Source of the DNA: Sinorhizobium numidicum
Lineage (GTDB): Bacteria > Pseudomonadota > Alphaproteobacteria > Rhizobiales > Rhizobiaceae
Reading direction: 5' to 3'
DNA length: 64,000 nucleotides
NCBI RefSeq assembly: GCF_029892045.1
Contig: NZ_CP120368.1
Location: 2,292,001 to 2,356,000 of the forward strand
Of the stretch, positions 16,461 through 24,314 are shown piece after piece (the stretch's first letter is position 1; every line of letters starts with the position of its first letter). Made by a program: the position numbers and the translations under genes. Below the pieces are notes generated by a model that was not told the origin of the DNA, ran no database searches, and was given only the letters and a program-made list of their open reading frames with translations.

Positions 16461-16838
16461 CTACCGTTTCGCGCGCGGCGCTCGTTCTCGCCGCGCGCCT
16501 TTGCCTACGTTTTTCGCGTTGAGCAGCGGCCGTATCGCCGCGTCCAGCGTTCGGATCCGCTCGAGCAGCTGCTCGTCCGACAGTTCGTCCATGCCGCCGG
16601 CATTGACGTTGATGTCCTTTGGCAGGATCGAAGCAACAAGCTTCAGGTAGGTTTCCGGCTTCTCCTCGCGAATGCGGGCGACCACGCCCACCCCATGCGC
16701 CTCGAAATCCGCCTGCACCGCTTGGAGGAACGCGCGACCCAACCGGCTCCGCCCGCCCTTGCGTCCGCCGACGTCGTCGGATGGTGCGGCTTGCTCGGTC
16801 AACGCGGGTGATTGCGCCGGGCTTTCATCGTCCAGCAT
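16461..16838 (-). CDS. Phage small-terminase-like protein
   Basis: About 125 residues. The core GRKGGRSRLGRAFLQAVQAD, then EAHGVGVVARIREEKPETYLKLVASILPKD is the pattern of phage packaging-associated small proteins (GRPKG-N-LG.AF...EKP..YL..VAS..PK). These usually lie just before the large terminase gene. The tail is Arg/Ala-rich. ATG at 16838 is preferred over the TTG one codon upstream because of GAGGAGGGCTT. The large-terminase part lies at 14747-13359 on the same strand, but 1.7 kb of unrelated DNA now separates them. Confidence 0.72.
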   Translation of the reverse strand: MLDDESPAQSPALTEQAAPSDDVGGRKGGRSRLGRAFLQAVQADFEAHGVGVVARIREEKPETYLKLVASILPKDINVNAGGMDELSDEQLLERIRTLDAAIRPLLNAKNVGKGARRERAPRAKR

Positions 16839-16868
16839 CAAGCCCTCCTCTCCGTCGCTATCGCCTGC

Positions 16869-16969
16869 TGCTGCACGGTTTCTTAAATCGGAACCGACTT
16901 AAAAATCATGCAGCAATTCAAGGCGTTGCAGCGAGCTTTATGCGTCTGAAACGCGGCACGGCGCTGTAG
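16869..16969 (+). repeat. RIME1-type element, diverged
   Basis: CTGCACGGTTTCTTAAATCGG through CGGCGCTGTAG aligns over the full length but with many substitutions, for example in TGCGTCTGAAACGCGGCA. Confidence 0.8.
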
Positions 16970-17103
16970 CGAAAACTTGCGCTGCTCGCGTGCACATAGG
17001 CATTATCGCCACCCATAATTGCGCCAGAATCCCGACTCAGATTGAATCGCAAACCGCAGTATCGAAGCCACAACGGCCGGATGCCTCATGAGGGAACGCG
17101 AAC

Positions 17104-17568
17104 ATGCTCAATCTTATCGCCGCGGCCTGCTTGATCGCCGCGTCGGCGCTTCCTGCCCTCGCTCAGGGGCAAAGCGGTGAGCCACGCTTTTCGTCAAGGC
17201 GTGGCTCCAAAAAGCCGACAACAGCTTTGAGCACACAACTGGCTGGTGCGATACCAGCTTCTCTGCTTACTTCCGATCGCCGAGCATATGATCGAACTGC
17301 GCGAGGTATCGAGGAGCAGCTATCGACTTTCCTTCAAAACCGCTCCTCCCGAGCCTGAACCCTGCTGGTGTTTGCCGACGCTTCCTTCGAAGTATGGCTC
17401 AGAACCGGAGGCCCTCGCGCTGCCACGCTCTACCACACACCCGCCGAACTGGGTGAAGTAGGCGTCACCGAATTCGGCACGCTCATCATTGTCGTCGAGG
17501 ACCTGAACAAGCCAAAGCCGGAGACGTGGGGCTTTGTGCCGGTTAGCGCTTCGGGAGGCGAGCGATAA
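17104..17568 (+). pseudogene. Exported protein gene with several frameshifts
   Basis: It starts MLNLIAAACLIAASALPALA, a good signal peptide. The frame then changes near 17195 to give FVKAWLQKADNSFEHTTGWC then DTSFSAYFRSP. It changes again near 17285 to give HMIELREVSRSSYRLSFKTA then [15 protein letters not shown] further protein-like stretch in a third register ([20 protein letters not shown]) reaches 17568. At least two, probably three, one-base changes are needed to restore one protein of about 155 residues. The family is not recognised. Confidence 0.55.
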
Positions 17569-17984
17569 CGTGCTCCGGCCGTAGGCGTCACAAGCGAGCA
17601 GTGCTATCTCACAGTACATGGCGGTGCAGTCAGTCATAGATCTGCTCCTGATTTACCTTCGCTTTGTCGGAGCCGCACAACCTATCGTACCGTTGCTTTG
17701 CGTCGCGTCGCGCTGCTCATCGAAGGCTTGAGATACGGGGCGGCCGGCGATGCTGCCATGGCTCGCGCGCAGCGCTAACTGGAGGCGCACACATCGCGGA
17801 GGCGTTCGACGCAAAGGCGCATCGCCGGCCGCATACGGCGCTGCGCATCCTTGGACGCGCACGGTCGCCGTAAGCTCGAATGAGAAAAAAAGAGGAAGAA
17901 TGCCGCTGTCACTGAAGCCTGCAGCGCCACGGCTGAGAGGTAGCCTCCACCGATGATGAGGAAGACCGAAGCAGCCGCCGTATG
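17569..17984. other. Stretch without a supported gene
   Basis: Open frames on both strands look random in composition. No RNA gene or repeat was recognised. With the following decayed phage fragment this makes about 970 bases of degraded DNA. Confidence 0.4.
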
Positions 17985-18100
17985 AGGATAAAATTCCTAT
18001 CCTTGATTTATGGAATAACGCAACCACCCCGATGGCGCAAGTGCCGCGCAAGGGTTAGAGGTTCGATTTCCGCTTTAGCCACAGAATTGTACCTCCATCC
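17985..18100 (-). pseudogene. Decayed copy of the 3' end of the phage gene at 22955-23575
   Basis: AGGATAAAATTCCTAT here matches exactly the sequence at 22943-22958. The next 85 bases align with gaps to the 3' end of the phage gene (GGAATAA, CCCC, CGCAAG, TTTAGCCACAG and AATTGT occur in the same order and spacing). Read on the minus strand it gives LLWLKR after one base is restored, matching LLWLKRGLNALL in the intact gene. The rest of the gene is not seen upstream at 18101-18540, where nothing could be recognised. Confidence 0.5.
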
Positions 18101-18558
18101 TGCTTTCCCTCCGATCGCGCCTCAGAGCGCGATTGGCGAACGTGTCGCCTGGCATGCCGTGGCGTCCCGTTTTGCAGCGGAACGCGCGGCTGGAGCAGCC
18201 GTCTTTGCGCCCTCCAGTCCTGTTGTACAAGCGTATATTATTAATCGCTTGCATAAGACATTGGCCTCTGCTTCAATCCGACAAGGTTGATGCTCAAAGG
18301 GCTGGGCGTAATTCGATTAAAAGATATCCCATGCAAAAAAGGCAATGGGCTGTTCTGGCATCACAGGGCCTACCGATGCCGGACCGCAGGCCGTGTCATG
18401 AGGGGAAAGAAGTTATTTTGAACAGCGGTAAAGGCCGCCATGCAAGGCGCGGCCCGCACTATTTTAGAACTGAAAACATAAGCTCATAGTCCGGCCCGAG
18501 CGCCGGGAACCCGAGAAGCCCTCGATGCATTGCCTTCGCGTGAGAAGGAGTTTTTGTC

Positions 18559-18753
18559 ATGCGCAATCATTGGATTTATATCATCATCGGATTCATTGCC
18601 GGCGCCGGATTGTTCCTGACCACTGCTTGGCAGCGCACGCCGCCGGCCGAGCAGGTATCCGTAAAGCTCGAAAAGACCGATCGCCTGCCGGCCCCTGCCG
18701 TTCAGACGTCCTTCGCAATGGAGCGTTTCGGCCCAGCGCGCACGGTTGAATAG
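18559..18753 (+). CDS. Small membrane-anchored hypothetical protein (64 aa)
   Basis: The ATG at 18559 follows GAGAAGGAGTTTTTGTC. The product has one N-terminal membrane span (HWIYIIIGFIAGAGLFLTTA) and a short soluble tail of about 40 residues. The N-in anchor suggests a tail facing the periplasm. No family is recognised and there is no operon partner. Confidence 0.65.
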   Translation: MRNHWIYIIIGFIAGAGLFLTTAWQRTPPAEQVSVKLEKTDRLPAPAVQTSFAMERFGPARTVE

Positions 18754-18876
18754 ATCGCCGCACCGAAAGTTGCCGTAGGGCTCCTTGAATCGGAAAGGGG
18801 CCATACGGCCGTCCAAAGCAGTCACTGGGCCGTGCGTCTCAAAACCCACGGCCCGCAGCCTCCAGATCGTTAAAGA

Positions 18877-19152
18877 GTGAACCACGGCCGCTTGCGTCTT
18901 GCCTTTCGCCAGCGGATGCGCAAGTTACAGGCGCCGGCTCTCAACGCCGGCGCGACGATCGAGGAAGCTGCTTTGAACTCCGACAACAAGCCCGCCGCCA
19001 CCATCACCGTCGAGAAGCGACTGAATGGACGCTGGGGCTTCGTGCTCACCAACCGCGGCGTGACGTATCCGGCGCAGGGTCAGTTCAGCACCCAGCTTGA
19101 GGCCCAAGCCGCCGCCCACGCCGCCATGAAGCTCTTGCAAAAGCGCTCCTGA
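18877..19152 (+). CDS. Small hypothetical protein
   Basis: The protein-like part is the last 60 residues: NSDNKPAATITVEKRLNGRW, then GFVLTNRGVTYPAQGQFSTQ, then LEAQAAAHAAMKLL. This looks like a compact beta-beta-beta-alpha domain. The upstream start is unclear. GTG at 18877 gives a 91-residue form with an Arg-rich N-terminus, and TTG at 18973 would give MNSDNK. No family is recognised. A short piece of the GGAAAAGTGTNAAGCGG repeat follows the stop. Confidence 0.5.
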   Translation: MNHGRLRLAFRQRMRKLQAPALNAGATIEEAALNSDNKPAATITVEKRLNGRWGFVLTNRGVTYPAQGQFSTQLEAQAAAHAAMKLLQKRS

Positions 19153-19153
19153 A

Positions 19154-19190
19154 GCGGGGCAAGGAAAAGTGTAAAGCAGTTTTTCTCCAA
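19154..19190. repeat. Partial copy of the GCGGGATGAGGAAAAGTG-type palindromic repeat
   Basis: GGGGCAAGGAAAAGTGTAAA and GCAGTTTTTCTCC match the repeat described at 23593-23690. The outer GCGGGAT arms are missing. Confidence 0.5.
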
Positions 19191-19250
19191 CGTATCCTCT
19201 CACTTATGCCCTATTCCGCGGTCGAATAACCGCGGTCCAAAGTGCAGGGC

Positions 19251-19643
19251 TCAGTCGTAGGGCGAATTGCACGCGCGCCGCGGGCCGTCAAAGGGCTGGA
19301 AGGTGTCATCGCTGGAGCGATACGATCTATAGCGATCGCGGCACCAGCGCGCATGCGCATTTCCGCCGGATAGGACCGTTTGCCGCTGACGCACGCGCAC
19401 TCCGTCGATCGTGCCGGGCGCCGGCCCAAAAGTTGGGCCTGCGTCTATGCTGATGTCGGGGTTCAAGAAACGCGAGCCGTAGTTCGAGTTCCGCTGCAAG
19501 AACTGTTGATACTGTCGCTCGACAAAAAGCTCGTGCCTGTAGGTGCTTCCGCATTGACCGATGTTGCAGTTCTGGGCTTGAGCATGCGATGCGCTCGTAA
19601 CCGCAGCCACAACGGCCAGGACGATGGTAGTTGGAATCTTCAC
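19251..19643 (-). CDS. BA14K-family exported protein
   Basis: The N-terminus is a signal peptide (VKIPTTIVLAVVAAVTSASH then AQAQNC). The C-terminus HARWCRDRYRSYRSSDDTFQ then PFDGPRRACNSPYD is the diagnostic BA14K module (WC..RYRSYR..D.TF.P..GPRR.C.SPY). BA14K was described in Brucella as an immunoreactive cell-surface protein and is widespread in Rhizobiales. Two in-frame GTG codons can start it (19652 and 19643); the latter has AAGGAAG at better distance. A second BA14K gene lies 330 bases away on the same strand, with a RIME copy between them. Confidence 0.85.
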   Translation of the reverse strand: MKIPTTIVLAVVAAVTSASHAQAQNCNIGQCGSTYRHELFVERQYQQFLQRNSNYGSRFLNPDISIDAGPTFGPAPGTIDGVRVRQRQTVLSGGNAHARWCRDRYRSYRSSDDTFQPFDGPRRACNSPYD

Positions 19644-19831
19644 TGACTTCACTTCCTTCTTTCAACGAAAGAATGACCCGTGCTCCACTATACACCATGC
19701 CATGCCCCATGCGGTGTCGCGCACGTTTTTGTGAGCGCGCGGATTGACCGGTGCACCAGAAAAACCTGACGCCGGCCTGAAGACGATTCATTGAGCGGCT
19801 GGGTGGCTTTAGGAAGCTCATGCACTGGAGC

Positions 19832-19936
19832 GCTACAGCGCCGTGCATCTTTCAGACGCACAAAGATCGCCATAGCGCTTTGAATTGCTGCATGTTTTTA
19901 TCCTTAAATCGGTTCCGGCTTAAGGAAACATGCAGT
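19832..19936 (-). repeat. RIME1-type element, reverse orientation
   Basis: Full-length but with substitutions in the second palindrome (GTGCATCTTTCAGACGCACA). It lies between two BA14K genes. Confidence 0.88.
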
Positions 19937-19969
19937 GGTCAGAGCGCTCCAGCGTTCCTGTGCCCGTAA

Positions 19970-20491
19970 TCACAGATATGGCGAGATGCACGGACGCCGC
20001 GGACCGTAATAGGGCTGGAACGTGTTGTCGTAAGCCCGATACGACCGGTAGCGGGAATAGCACCAGCTCGTATGCGAATTGCCGCCGTAACGGACCCTCG
20101 GCGGACCGTAGTAGGCCGGCGGGCCGTAGTACCTCGGCTGGCTCAGCAAGCCGCCGATGATCGCGCCGGCCGCAAATCCGCCGAGCGCTGCACCAAAGTC
20201 GTCATCGTCATCATCGCGGTGATATCTGTATCGGTTGTACCTATGGCGATTGTATGCGCGCCGGTTATAGCCCCGGTTAAATTCCCGGTTGTACCGATGA
20301 CGACGGTTGAACCAGATCCACCGATCCCGCTCGCTGTCACCACTCCAACTGCGCGGATTGCCTCTGTATTGGACCTCCAAAACATCGGAAACCTGCGCTG
20401 TCGGAGCCGGAACAATCGGAAACGCCTGAGCCGGGGGAACGCCTGTCAGCGCCGTCGCCAGCGACAGGGCCATGATTGCTAGCCTCTTCAT
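19970..20491 (-). CDS. BA14K-family exported protein, Tyr/Arg-rich
   Basis: Signal peptide [20 protein letters not shown] then AQAF, then a Tyr/Arg/Asn-rich middle ([20 protein letters not shown]) and a run of six Asp. A Gly/Ala-rich hydrophobic patch ([13 protein letters not shown]) resembles a glycine-zipper. The C-terminal BA14K module is [20 protein letters not shown] then [11 protein letters not shown]. The ATG at 20491 is preceded by AAAGGAAAAGGTGAAGCCAA. It is larger than the upstream copy because of the repeat-rich middle. Confidence 0.88.
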   Translation of the reverse strand: MKRLAIMALSLATALTGVPPAQAFPIVPAPTAQVSDVLEVQYRGNPRSWSGDSERDRWIWFNRRHRYNREFNRGYNRRAYNRHRYNRYRYHRDDDDDDFGAALGGFAAGAIIGGLLSQPRYYGPPAYYGPPRVRYGGNSHTSWCYSRYRSYRAYDNTFQPYYGPRRPCISPYL

Positions 20492-20849
20492 TTGGCTTCA
20501 CCTTTTCCTTTCAAAAGGAACTCCTTCCCTTCAAAAACAGAATGGCTGAATCAGGCTTTTGTGCCAAGGCTTAAGCAGCAATCACGATTTGTTGATCGCT
20601 CTGCTGCGCCTTCCTTCCTGCCGCGAACTTCGTGCTTTACAGAGGATCCGAGCATCGCCGAGGCGCGGTACGCATTCCGCAGATATCACGAACAACTCGG
20701 CTGGAATCCGGCAGACACTCCATCGCTCCGATCTGGTCCTGACGACCGAGCACATCAAGCCAGACCCGGAAGATCGGAAAAAGTGCCTAACCGGCGCAAG
20801 GGGAGTTTCTTTTCCTCCTTCGGCTAGTTCGGCTCCAGTGCCCATTCAT
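20492..20849. other. Stretch without a supported gene
   Basis: About 360 bases between the BA14K start and the IS remnant. It should contain the BA14K promoter. Nothing else could be identified. Confidence 0.4.
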
Positions 20850-20874
20850 AAATCTGGCCCCAATGGCCAGATTT
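20850..20874. terminator. Hairpin AAATCTGGCC/GGCCAGATTT
   Basis: Perfect 10-base arms around a 5-base loop (CCAAT), followed by TT. It could end transcription or be an edge remnant of the neighbouring IS. No long U-tract follows, so terminator function is uncertain. Confidence 0.4.
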
Positions 20875-20926
20875 TCCATGAAGCACTCAAGAGCTGGCGG
20901 TCGAGGCGCCTGCCGAAGCGTACCGC

Positions 20927-21430
20927 ATGTCCCACCTGAACGATGCCACCAAGGAAACTGCGCGCGAAGTCGTCGTTCGCAACGTTTCCCGAGATAGCAG
21001 CCTCTATACCGATGAAAGCCGCCTCTATGCGGTGGTCGGCAAGGAATATGCCGCCCGCAAGATGACGAAGCAATCCGCGAAAGAATACGCTCGTCGCGAG
21101 GGCGATGTTGTCATTCACTCCAATACGATCGAAAGCGTCTTCTCTGTCTTCAAGCGCGGGATGGTCGGCATCTATCAGCATTGCGGCGAGGCCCACCTTC
21201 ACCGCTACCTCGCTGAATTTGATTTCAGGTATAACCGCCGCGCGGCTCTGAAAGTCTCAGACACAGAACGTGCCGAGGACCTGCTTCGCGGCGCTCGCGA
21301 CAAGCGCCTTACCTATCGGCGGTTTAGCGAAGGCTCTTACGCCTCAGCAAAAGGCGCTGAAAATCCTGCGCAAAAGAAAGAAAAACCCCCGCCAGTAATA
21401 TACTGCTCGGGGGTTTCAGGTCGCTTTTAA
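20927..21430 (+). mobile_element. IS1595-family (ISXO2-like) transposase, N-truncated remnant
   Basis: The frame carries the C-terminal half of an ISXO2-like DDE transposase: LYTDESRLYAVVG with a catalytic Asp region, then HSNTIESVFSVFKRGMVGIY then QHCGEAHLHRYLAEFDFRYN. These are the family's most conserved strings, including the final Glu of the DDE triad (NTIE). The first half (zinc-ribbon and first Asp) is missing and no terminal inverted repeats could be found. The last 35 residues run on past the family's usual end. The element is not expected to move on its own. Confidence 0.8.
21383..21416. terminator. Hairpin AAACCCCC/GGGGGTTT
   Basis: Eight-base arms with an 18-base loop at the end of the transposase frame, flanked by A-rich and T-containing sequence. 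It resembles a bidirectional terminator. Confidence 0.45.
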
Positions 21431-21624
21431 CGGATGATTAATACATCTGGACCCGCCAGAACGAATCAGACACGCTCAGCCATTCTTTCTTGTGTTACCA
21501 GCACTTGAAGACTTGTATTAACCGCCGCTTGGGCGACCACAGTGACTCGGTTTGATAAGGGTAATAATGCACTATCAGGCGAATGGTTCAAGTCCCAATC
21601 GGCACAGCATAAAGGAGCCCTTAG

Positions 21625-21925
21625 ATGGGAAACTTTCTCGTGTCGGTATGATCTCAACGGGCCTCGCCCCACTCACAACCAGATGGACCTTCATCTGAAG
21701 GCTTTGGGTCAAGCTTTCGTGCGTGGGAGGATTCTTGAAACTGTTTGGTATGTTGCGGGTCCAACAACGTCAGTTCAACTGCGCGCATACGTCCAACGAA
21801 TCCTGAGTGACAATGATCTTCTGATCGTTGCCGAGGTATCAAACGCAGCATGGACGCAGCTCCTTGTTGATCAAGGCCAATTCAAAGCGAGCTTTGAGGC
21901 CAACCAGCGACGAGCCGTTGCTTAA
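21625..21925 (+). pseudogene. Cas2/SinR-like small protein gene with a +1 frameshift
   Basis: ATG at 21625 has an ideal AAAGGAG site and reads MGNFLVS. One extra base then moves into the frame YDLNGPRPTHNQMDLHLKAL, followed by LLETVWYV-like ILETVWYVAGPTTS and SDNDLLIVAEVSNAAW. With the extra G (in GTGTCGGTATG) removed it is a 99-residue protein. Its layout, MxxFxVSYDL start, TVW core and NDxLxVAE strand, matches the SinR/VapD/Cas2-like ferredoxin-fold family. A start further upstream in the second frame is possible (MTRFDKGNN at 21542) but lacks a ribosome site. The stop overlaps the end of a convergent small gene. Confidence 0.55.
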
Positions 21926-22068
21926 CTCTTAGGCGTTGTGCGGGGCTTGCCGCCGTCCTTCCCAGGCTTCGGCTTGGGAGGGGTTTTCGGTTCGGGCGGC
22001 GTCTTGAGCATCCGCTTCAAGACCTCGTCGCCCTTCTTCCCGTCTACCTTCTTATCGGTGTCTGACAT
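21922..22068 (-). CDS. Possible 48-residue Lys/Pro-rich protein, antisense to the DUF3800 leader
   Basis: An open minus-strand frame reads MSDTDKKVDGKKGDEVLKRM then LKTPPEPKTPPKPKPGKDGG, and ends in KPRTTPKS. Composition is coherent (Lys, Pro, Asp) and unlike the random shadow frames nearby. Its ATG overlaps the DUF3800 ATG on the other strand by two bases (CATG), and its stop overlaps that of the SinR-like gene. The ribosome site is weak (AAAGAACTGCC). No family is recognised and it may be fortuitous. Confidence 0.4.
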   Translation of the reverse strand: MSDTDKKVDGKKGDEVLKRMLKTPPEPKTPPKPKPGKDGGKPRTTPKS

Positions 22069-22801
22069 GGCAGTTCTTTATGTTGATGAAGCCGGGGAAG
22101 AGGGCTTCAAGGATAGCAGTTCCGAATGGTTCATTTTAGGCGGGGCGCTACACTCCAACAACCAACTTAAGGAGTGCGTGGACTGCTACGACGCCTTTAA
22201 AGGCAAACGAAGGCAGGCCGAATGGCATTTCCACTTTCAAACCCGGTCACACGACGAGAGGCTAGGCTTCATTGAGGCTATTACAAAAGCCCCATACCAA
22301 GCGATGGCCGTTATGTTCCATAAGCCCTCAATAACGAAGCCAGAGAACTTCAAGAAGAAATACTACCTCTATTTCTATGCACTAAAATTCCTGCTCGAAC
22401 GAGCTACGAAGTGGGCAGACCAGACGGCGAAGGAACCAATCCACCTGATGCTTTCATCGCGGAAGGGCCTGGACGAGGACAATCTGAAAAGCTACTTCAA
22501 TCGAATCCGCACGAGCCCTTTTGTCCCAAAAGACGACATACTTTGGGATATCCTGCGTCATGAAGAAATCCACATAAAGCCAAACAAGGAATATCGAGGG
22601 CTTCAGGTGGCGGACTTAGTAGCCAGTTCCATCTTTAAAGCCGTTGAGAAATCCGAGTACGGAACACTGGAACCTCGTTACATTAAAGAGCTTAGACCCC
22701 TGTTTGAACGGGACCCGTACAAGGGCTTTCAAGCCACAACATTTTGGCCCGCGATTCCCTTTTTCCTCTCGACCGAGAGGATGCAGTGGCGGGAGATATG
22801 A
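22067..22801 (+). CDS. DUF3800 domain protein
   Basis: About 244 residues beginning MAVLYVDEAGEEGFKDSSSE. The opening acidic strand YVDEAG and the later YRGLQVADLVASSIFKAVEK are the two signature blocks of DUF3800, a predicted RNase H-like fold often found in accessory and defence-type islands. The middle is rich in aromatic and Lys residues. Codon use is AT-richer than the flanking rhizobial genes, suggesting transfer. The ATG at 22067 is chosen by family alignment; the frame stays open to 21938 but is Phe/Gly/Pro-rich there. The usual biochemical role of the family is unproven. Confidence 0.85.
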   Translation: MAVLYVDEAGEEGFKDSSSEWFILGGALHSNNQLKECVDCYDAFKGKRRQAEWHFHFQTRSHDERLGFIEAITKAPYQAMAVMFHKPSITKPENFKKKYYLYFYALKFLLERATKWADQTAKEPIHLMLSSRKGLDEDNLKSYFNRIRTSPFVPKDDILWDILRHEEIHIKPNKEYRGLQVADLVASSIFKAVEKSEYGTLEPRYIKELRPLFERDPYKGFQATTFWPAIPFFLSTERMQWREI

Positions 22802-22954
22802 GAAGGGCCGGAGTAAGACGCTCAGTGAAATCACTCTGCGTGACCCTCGCGGCCAGTCCCGCCCTTCTCCAAGATTCACAACAATGCCGGCCTGTCGCGA
22901 ATCATTCTGCATTTCCCGCCTTGGTACATCAAGTATATAATTAGGATAAAATTC

Positions 22955-23575
22955 CTATGGTGGGTTAAAGGAATAATCCCCCTCCCCGTATTCGCGCAAG
23001 CCCTTGTCGAAAAGTAGGGCATTCAGTCCCCGTTTTAGCCACAGCAATTGTGCATCGGGCATCATTCGCAATCCCTCATAGTCCATGAAGCAGACGTTGA
23101 AGATCGTGGTCTTGACCTGCCGCCCCTCCTCGCATCCGAGCAGGACGCCTTCGAGCCGCATCATTGTGTTGGCGGCTTTCTTCGCCAGTCGGGCGCGCTC
23201 CTCGCTCGTCTCGCCGGCGTGCCCATTCACCCGGTCGAGCGTCTGGGCGCGCACGCTTGGGAAAGGAATGCCGGTCAGATGGTAGTAGCGCGCCATCGCC
23301 GCGGCGTAATCGTCGCCGGCTTCGCGCTGCTGCTCGGTGATCCGCCCATCGAGAAACAGGCGCCCAAGCGTATAGCCGGCAAAGGCGCTTTTGCTCTCCA
23401 GCCCGTGCATGCGCTTGCGCGCCGCAAGCGCAACTTCCATGGCCTCCTTCTCGCTTTCCTGCTTCGACCATTCCGGCTTGATTTTGCCGCAGGCGAAGCG
23501 CTCGGCGTTGACCTTGCGCGGGCGTCCAAGCTGCGCCTTGCGCTTGGCGCGCAATTTCTGGGCTTTGCTCATCAT
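22955..23575 (-). CDS. Rhizobial prophage hypothetical protein (206 aa)
   Basis: The start MMSKAQKLRAKRKAQLGRPR at 23575 follows AAAAGGATCTCCCAA. The N-terminus is strongly basic (LGRPRKVNAERFACGKIKPE), then helical (ARKRMHGLESKSAFAGYTLG, RLFLDGRITEQQREAGDDYA). The C-terminus includes LLWLKRGLNALLFDKGLREY. Proteins like this occur in rhizobial prophages between replication and packaging genes. The function is unknown, and DNA binding is suggested only by the basic start. A decayed copy of its 3' end lies at 17985-18100. A palindromic repeat begins just upstream of its start. Confidence 0.72.
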   Translation of the reverse strand: MMSKAQKLRAKRKAQLGRPRKVNAERFACGKIKPEWSKQESEKEAMEVALAARKRMHGLESKSAFAGYTLGRLFLDGRITEQQREAGDDYAAAMARYYHLTGIPFPSVRAQTLDRVNGHAGETSEERARLAKKAANTMMRLEGVLLGCEEGRQVKTTIFNVCFMDYEGLRMMPDAQLLWLKRGLNALLFDKGLREYGEGDYSFNPP

Positions 23576-23592
23576 TTGGGAGATCCTTTTCA

Positions 23593-23690
23593 AGCGGGAT
23601 GGGGAAAAGTGTGAAGCGGTTTTCCGTTCCCATCCCGCGTCAATCAAAGATCGGGATGAGGAAAAGTATGAAGCGGGTTTCGATGTGCGG
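23593..23690. repeat. Two tandem copies of the GCGGGATGAGGAAAAGTG palindromic repeat
   Basis: First copy 23593-23639: GCGGGATGGGGAAAAGTGTG, AAGCGGTTTTCC, then ATCCCGC. Second copy 23651-23690: TCGGGATGAGGAAAAGTATG, AAGCGGGTTTC. Inner GGAAAA/TTTTCC and outer GCGGGAT/ATCCCGC arms pair. Similar units lie at 19154, 37883, 44806, 50604 and 61963. This may be the RIME2-type family. Confidence 0.75.
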
Positions 23691-23781
23691 CAGGACGACT
23701 GCACCAGATGAAATCAATCTCTCCGGCAAGCTCGCCAACCGATCGAAACGATTGGACTATCCGGCGACACGTCCGCCGTCG

Positions 23782-24294
23782 TCAGCCTCTCGGATGCCGC
23801 CGCTCTTTACTACCGCCAGCACCGTCGTGTGGTCGCGGCGAAAAGATGCGGCCGATGCGCGGCAGGGAGAGATCCCGGCGGCTTTCGTAGACCGCGCGCA
23901 TGCAGGCGTGCCGGGGTTCTACCAGCCGGCGCTCGCGGCGCACGCTGATGATGTCCTCCCAACTCACCCCCGGAAAGTCCGCGAGCACGGTGGCAATGAT
24001 CTCTTCGATCGGCGGTCTGTCGCCCTCCTGCTCGTCTTCGGCTTCATCGGCCCCACGCCCCGAAAGCAGCGCCTGTGCCTGCGCGAGCAGCCGCGCCTCA
24101 GCATCGGCAAGATCGATTTCCAGCGCCACGATCCGCCGCGTCTTCGCCGCATTGTCCGAAGCAAGCCCAGCCACCTGGCTCTCAAGTTCGGCGATTGCGG
24201 CCGATCGGCTTGCCGCAGCAGCGGCATGAACCAGCCGCTCGCGTACGGCCAGGTAGTGCCGGTGCTGTCTGTTCAGTTGCGAATGCTCCGTCAT
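23782..24294 (-). CDS. Phage protein with DnaA domain IV-like end, frameshifted at the DNA-contact motif
   Basis: Residues about 1-90 form a coiled coil (LVHAAAAASRSAAIAELESQ, RIVALEIDLADAEARLLAQA). From about 115 the sequence follows DnaA domain IV: VSWEDIISVRRERRLVEPRH, then ACMRAVYESRRDLSLPRIGR and IF. The family next has GRDHTTV, which contacts the DnaA box. Here the open frame reads SPRPHDG. Skipping one T of the TTTT run near 23845 gives FRRDHTTVLAVVKSGGIREA and a stop at 23757. So the gene probably encoded a phage DnaA-like or HTH initiator, and its last helix is now frameshifted. The ATG at 24294 is the clear start. Confidence 0.72.
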   Translation of the reverse strand: MTEHSQLNRQHRHYLAVRERLVHAAAAASRSAAIAELESQVAGLASDNAAKTRRIVALEIDLADAEARLLAQAQALLSGRGADEAEDEQEGDRPPIEEIIATVLADFPGVSWEDIISVRRERRLVEPRHACMRAVYESRRDLSLPRIGRIFSPRPHDGAGGSKERRHPRG

Positions 24295-24314
24295 GATTGT
24301 CTCCCGCCTTCTCT

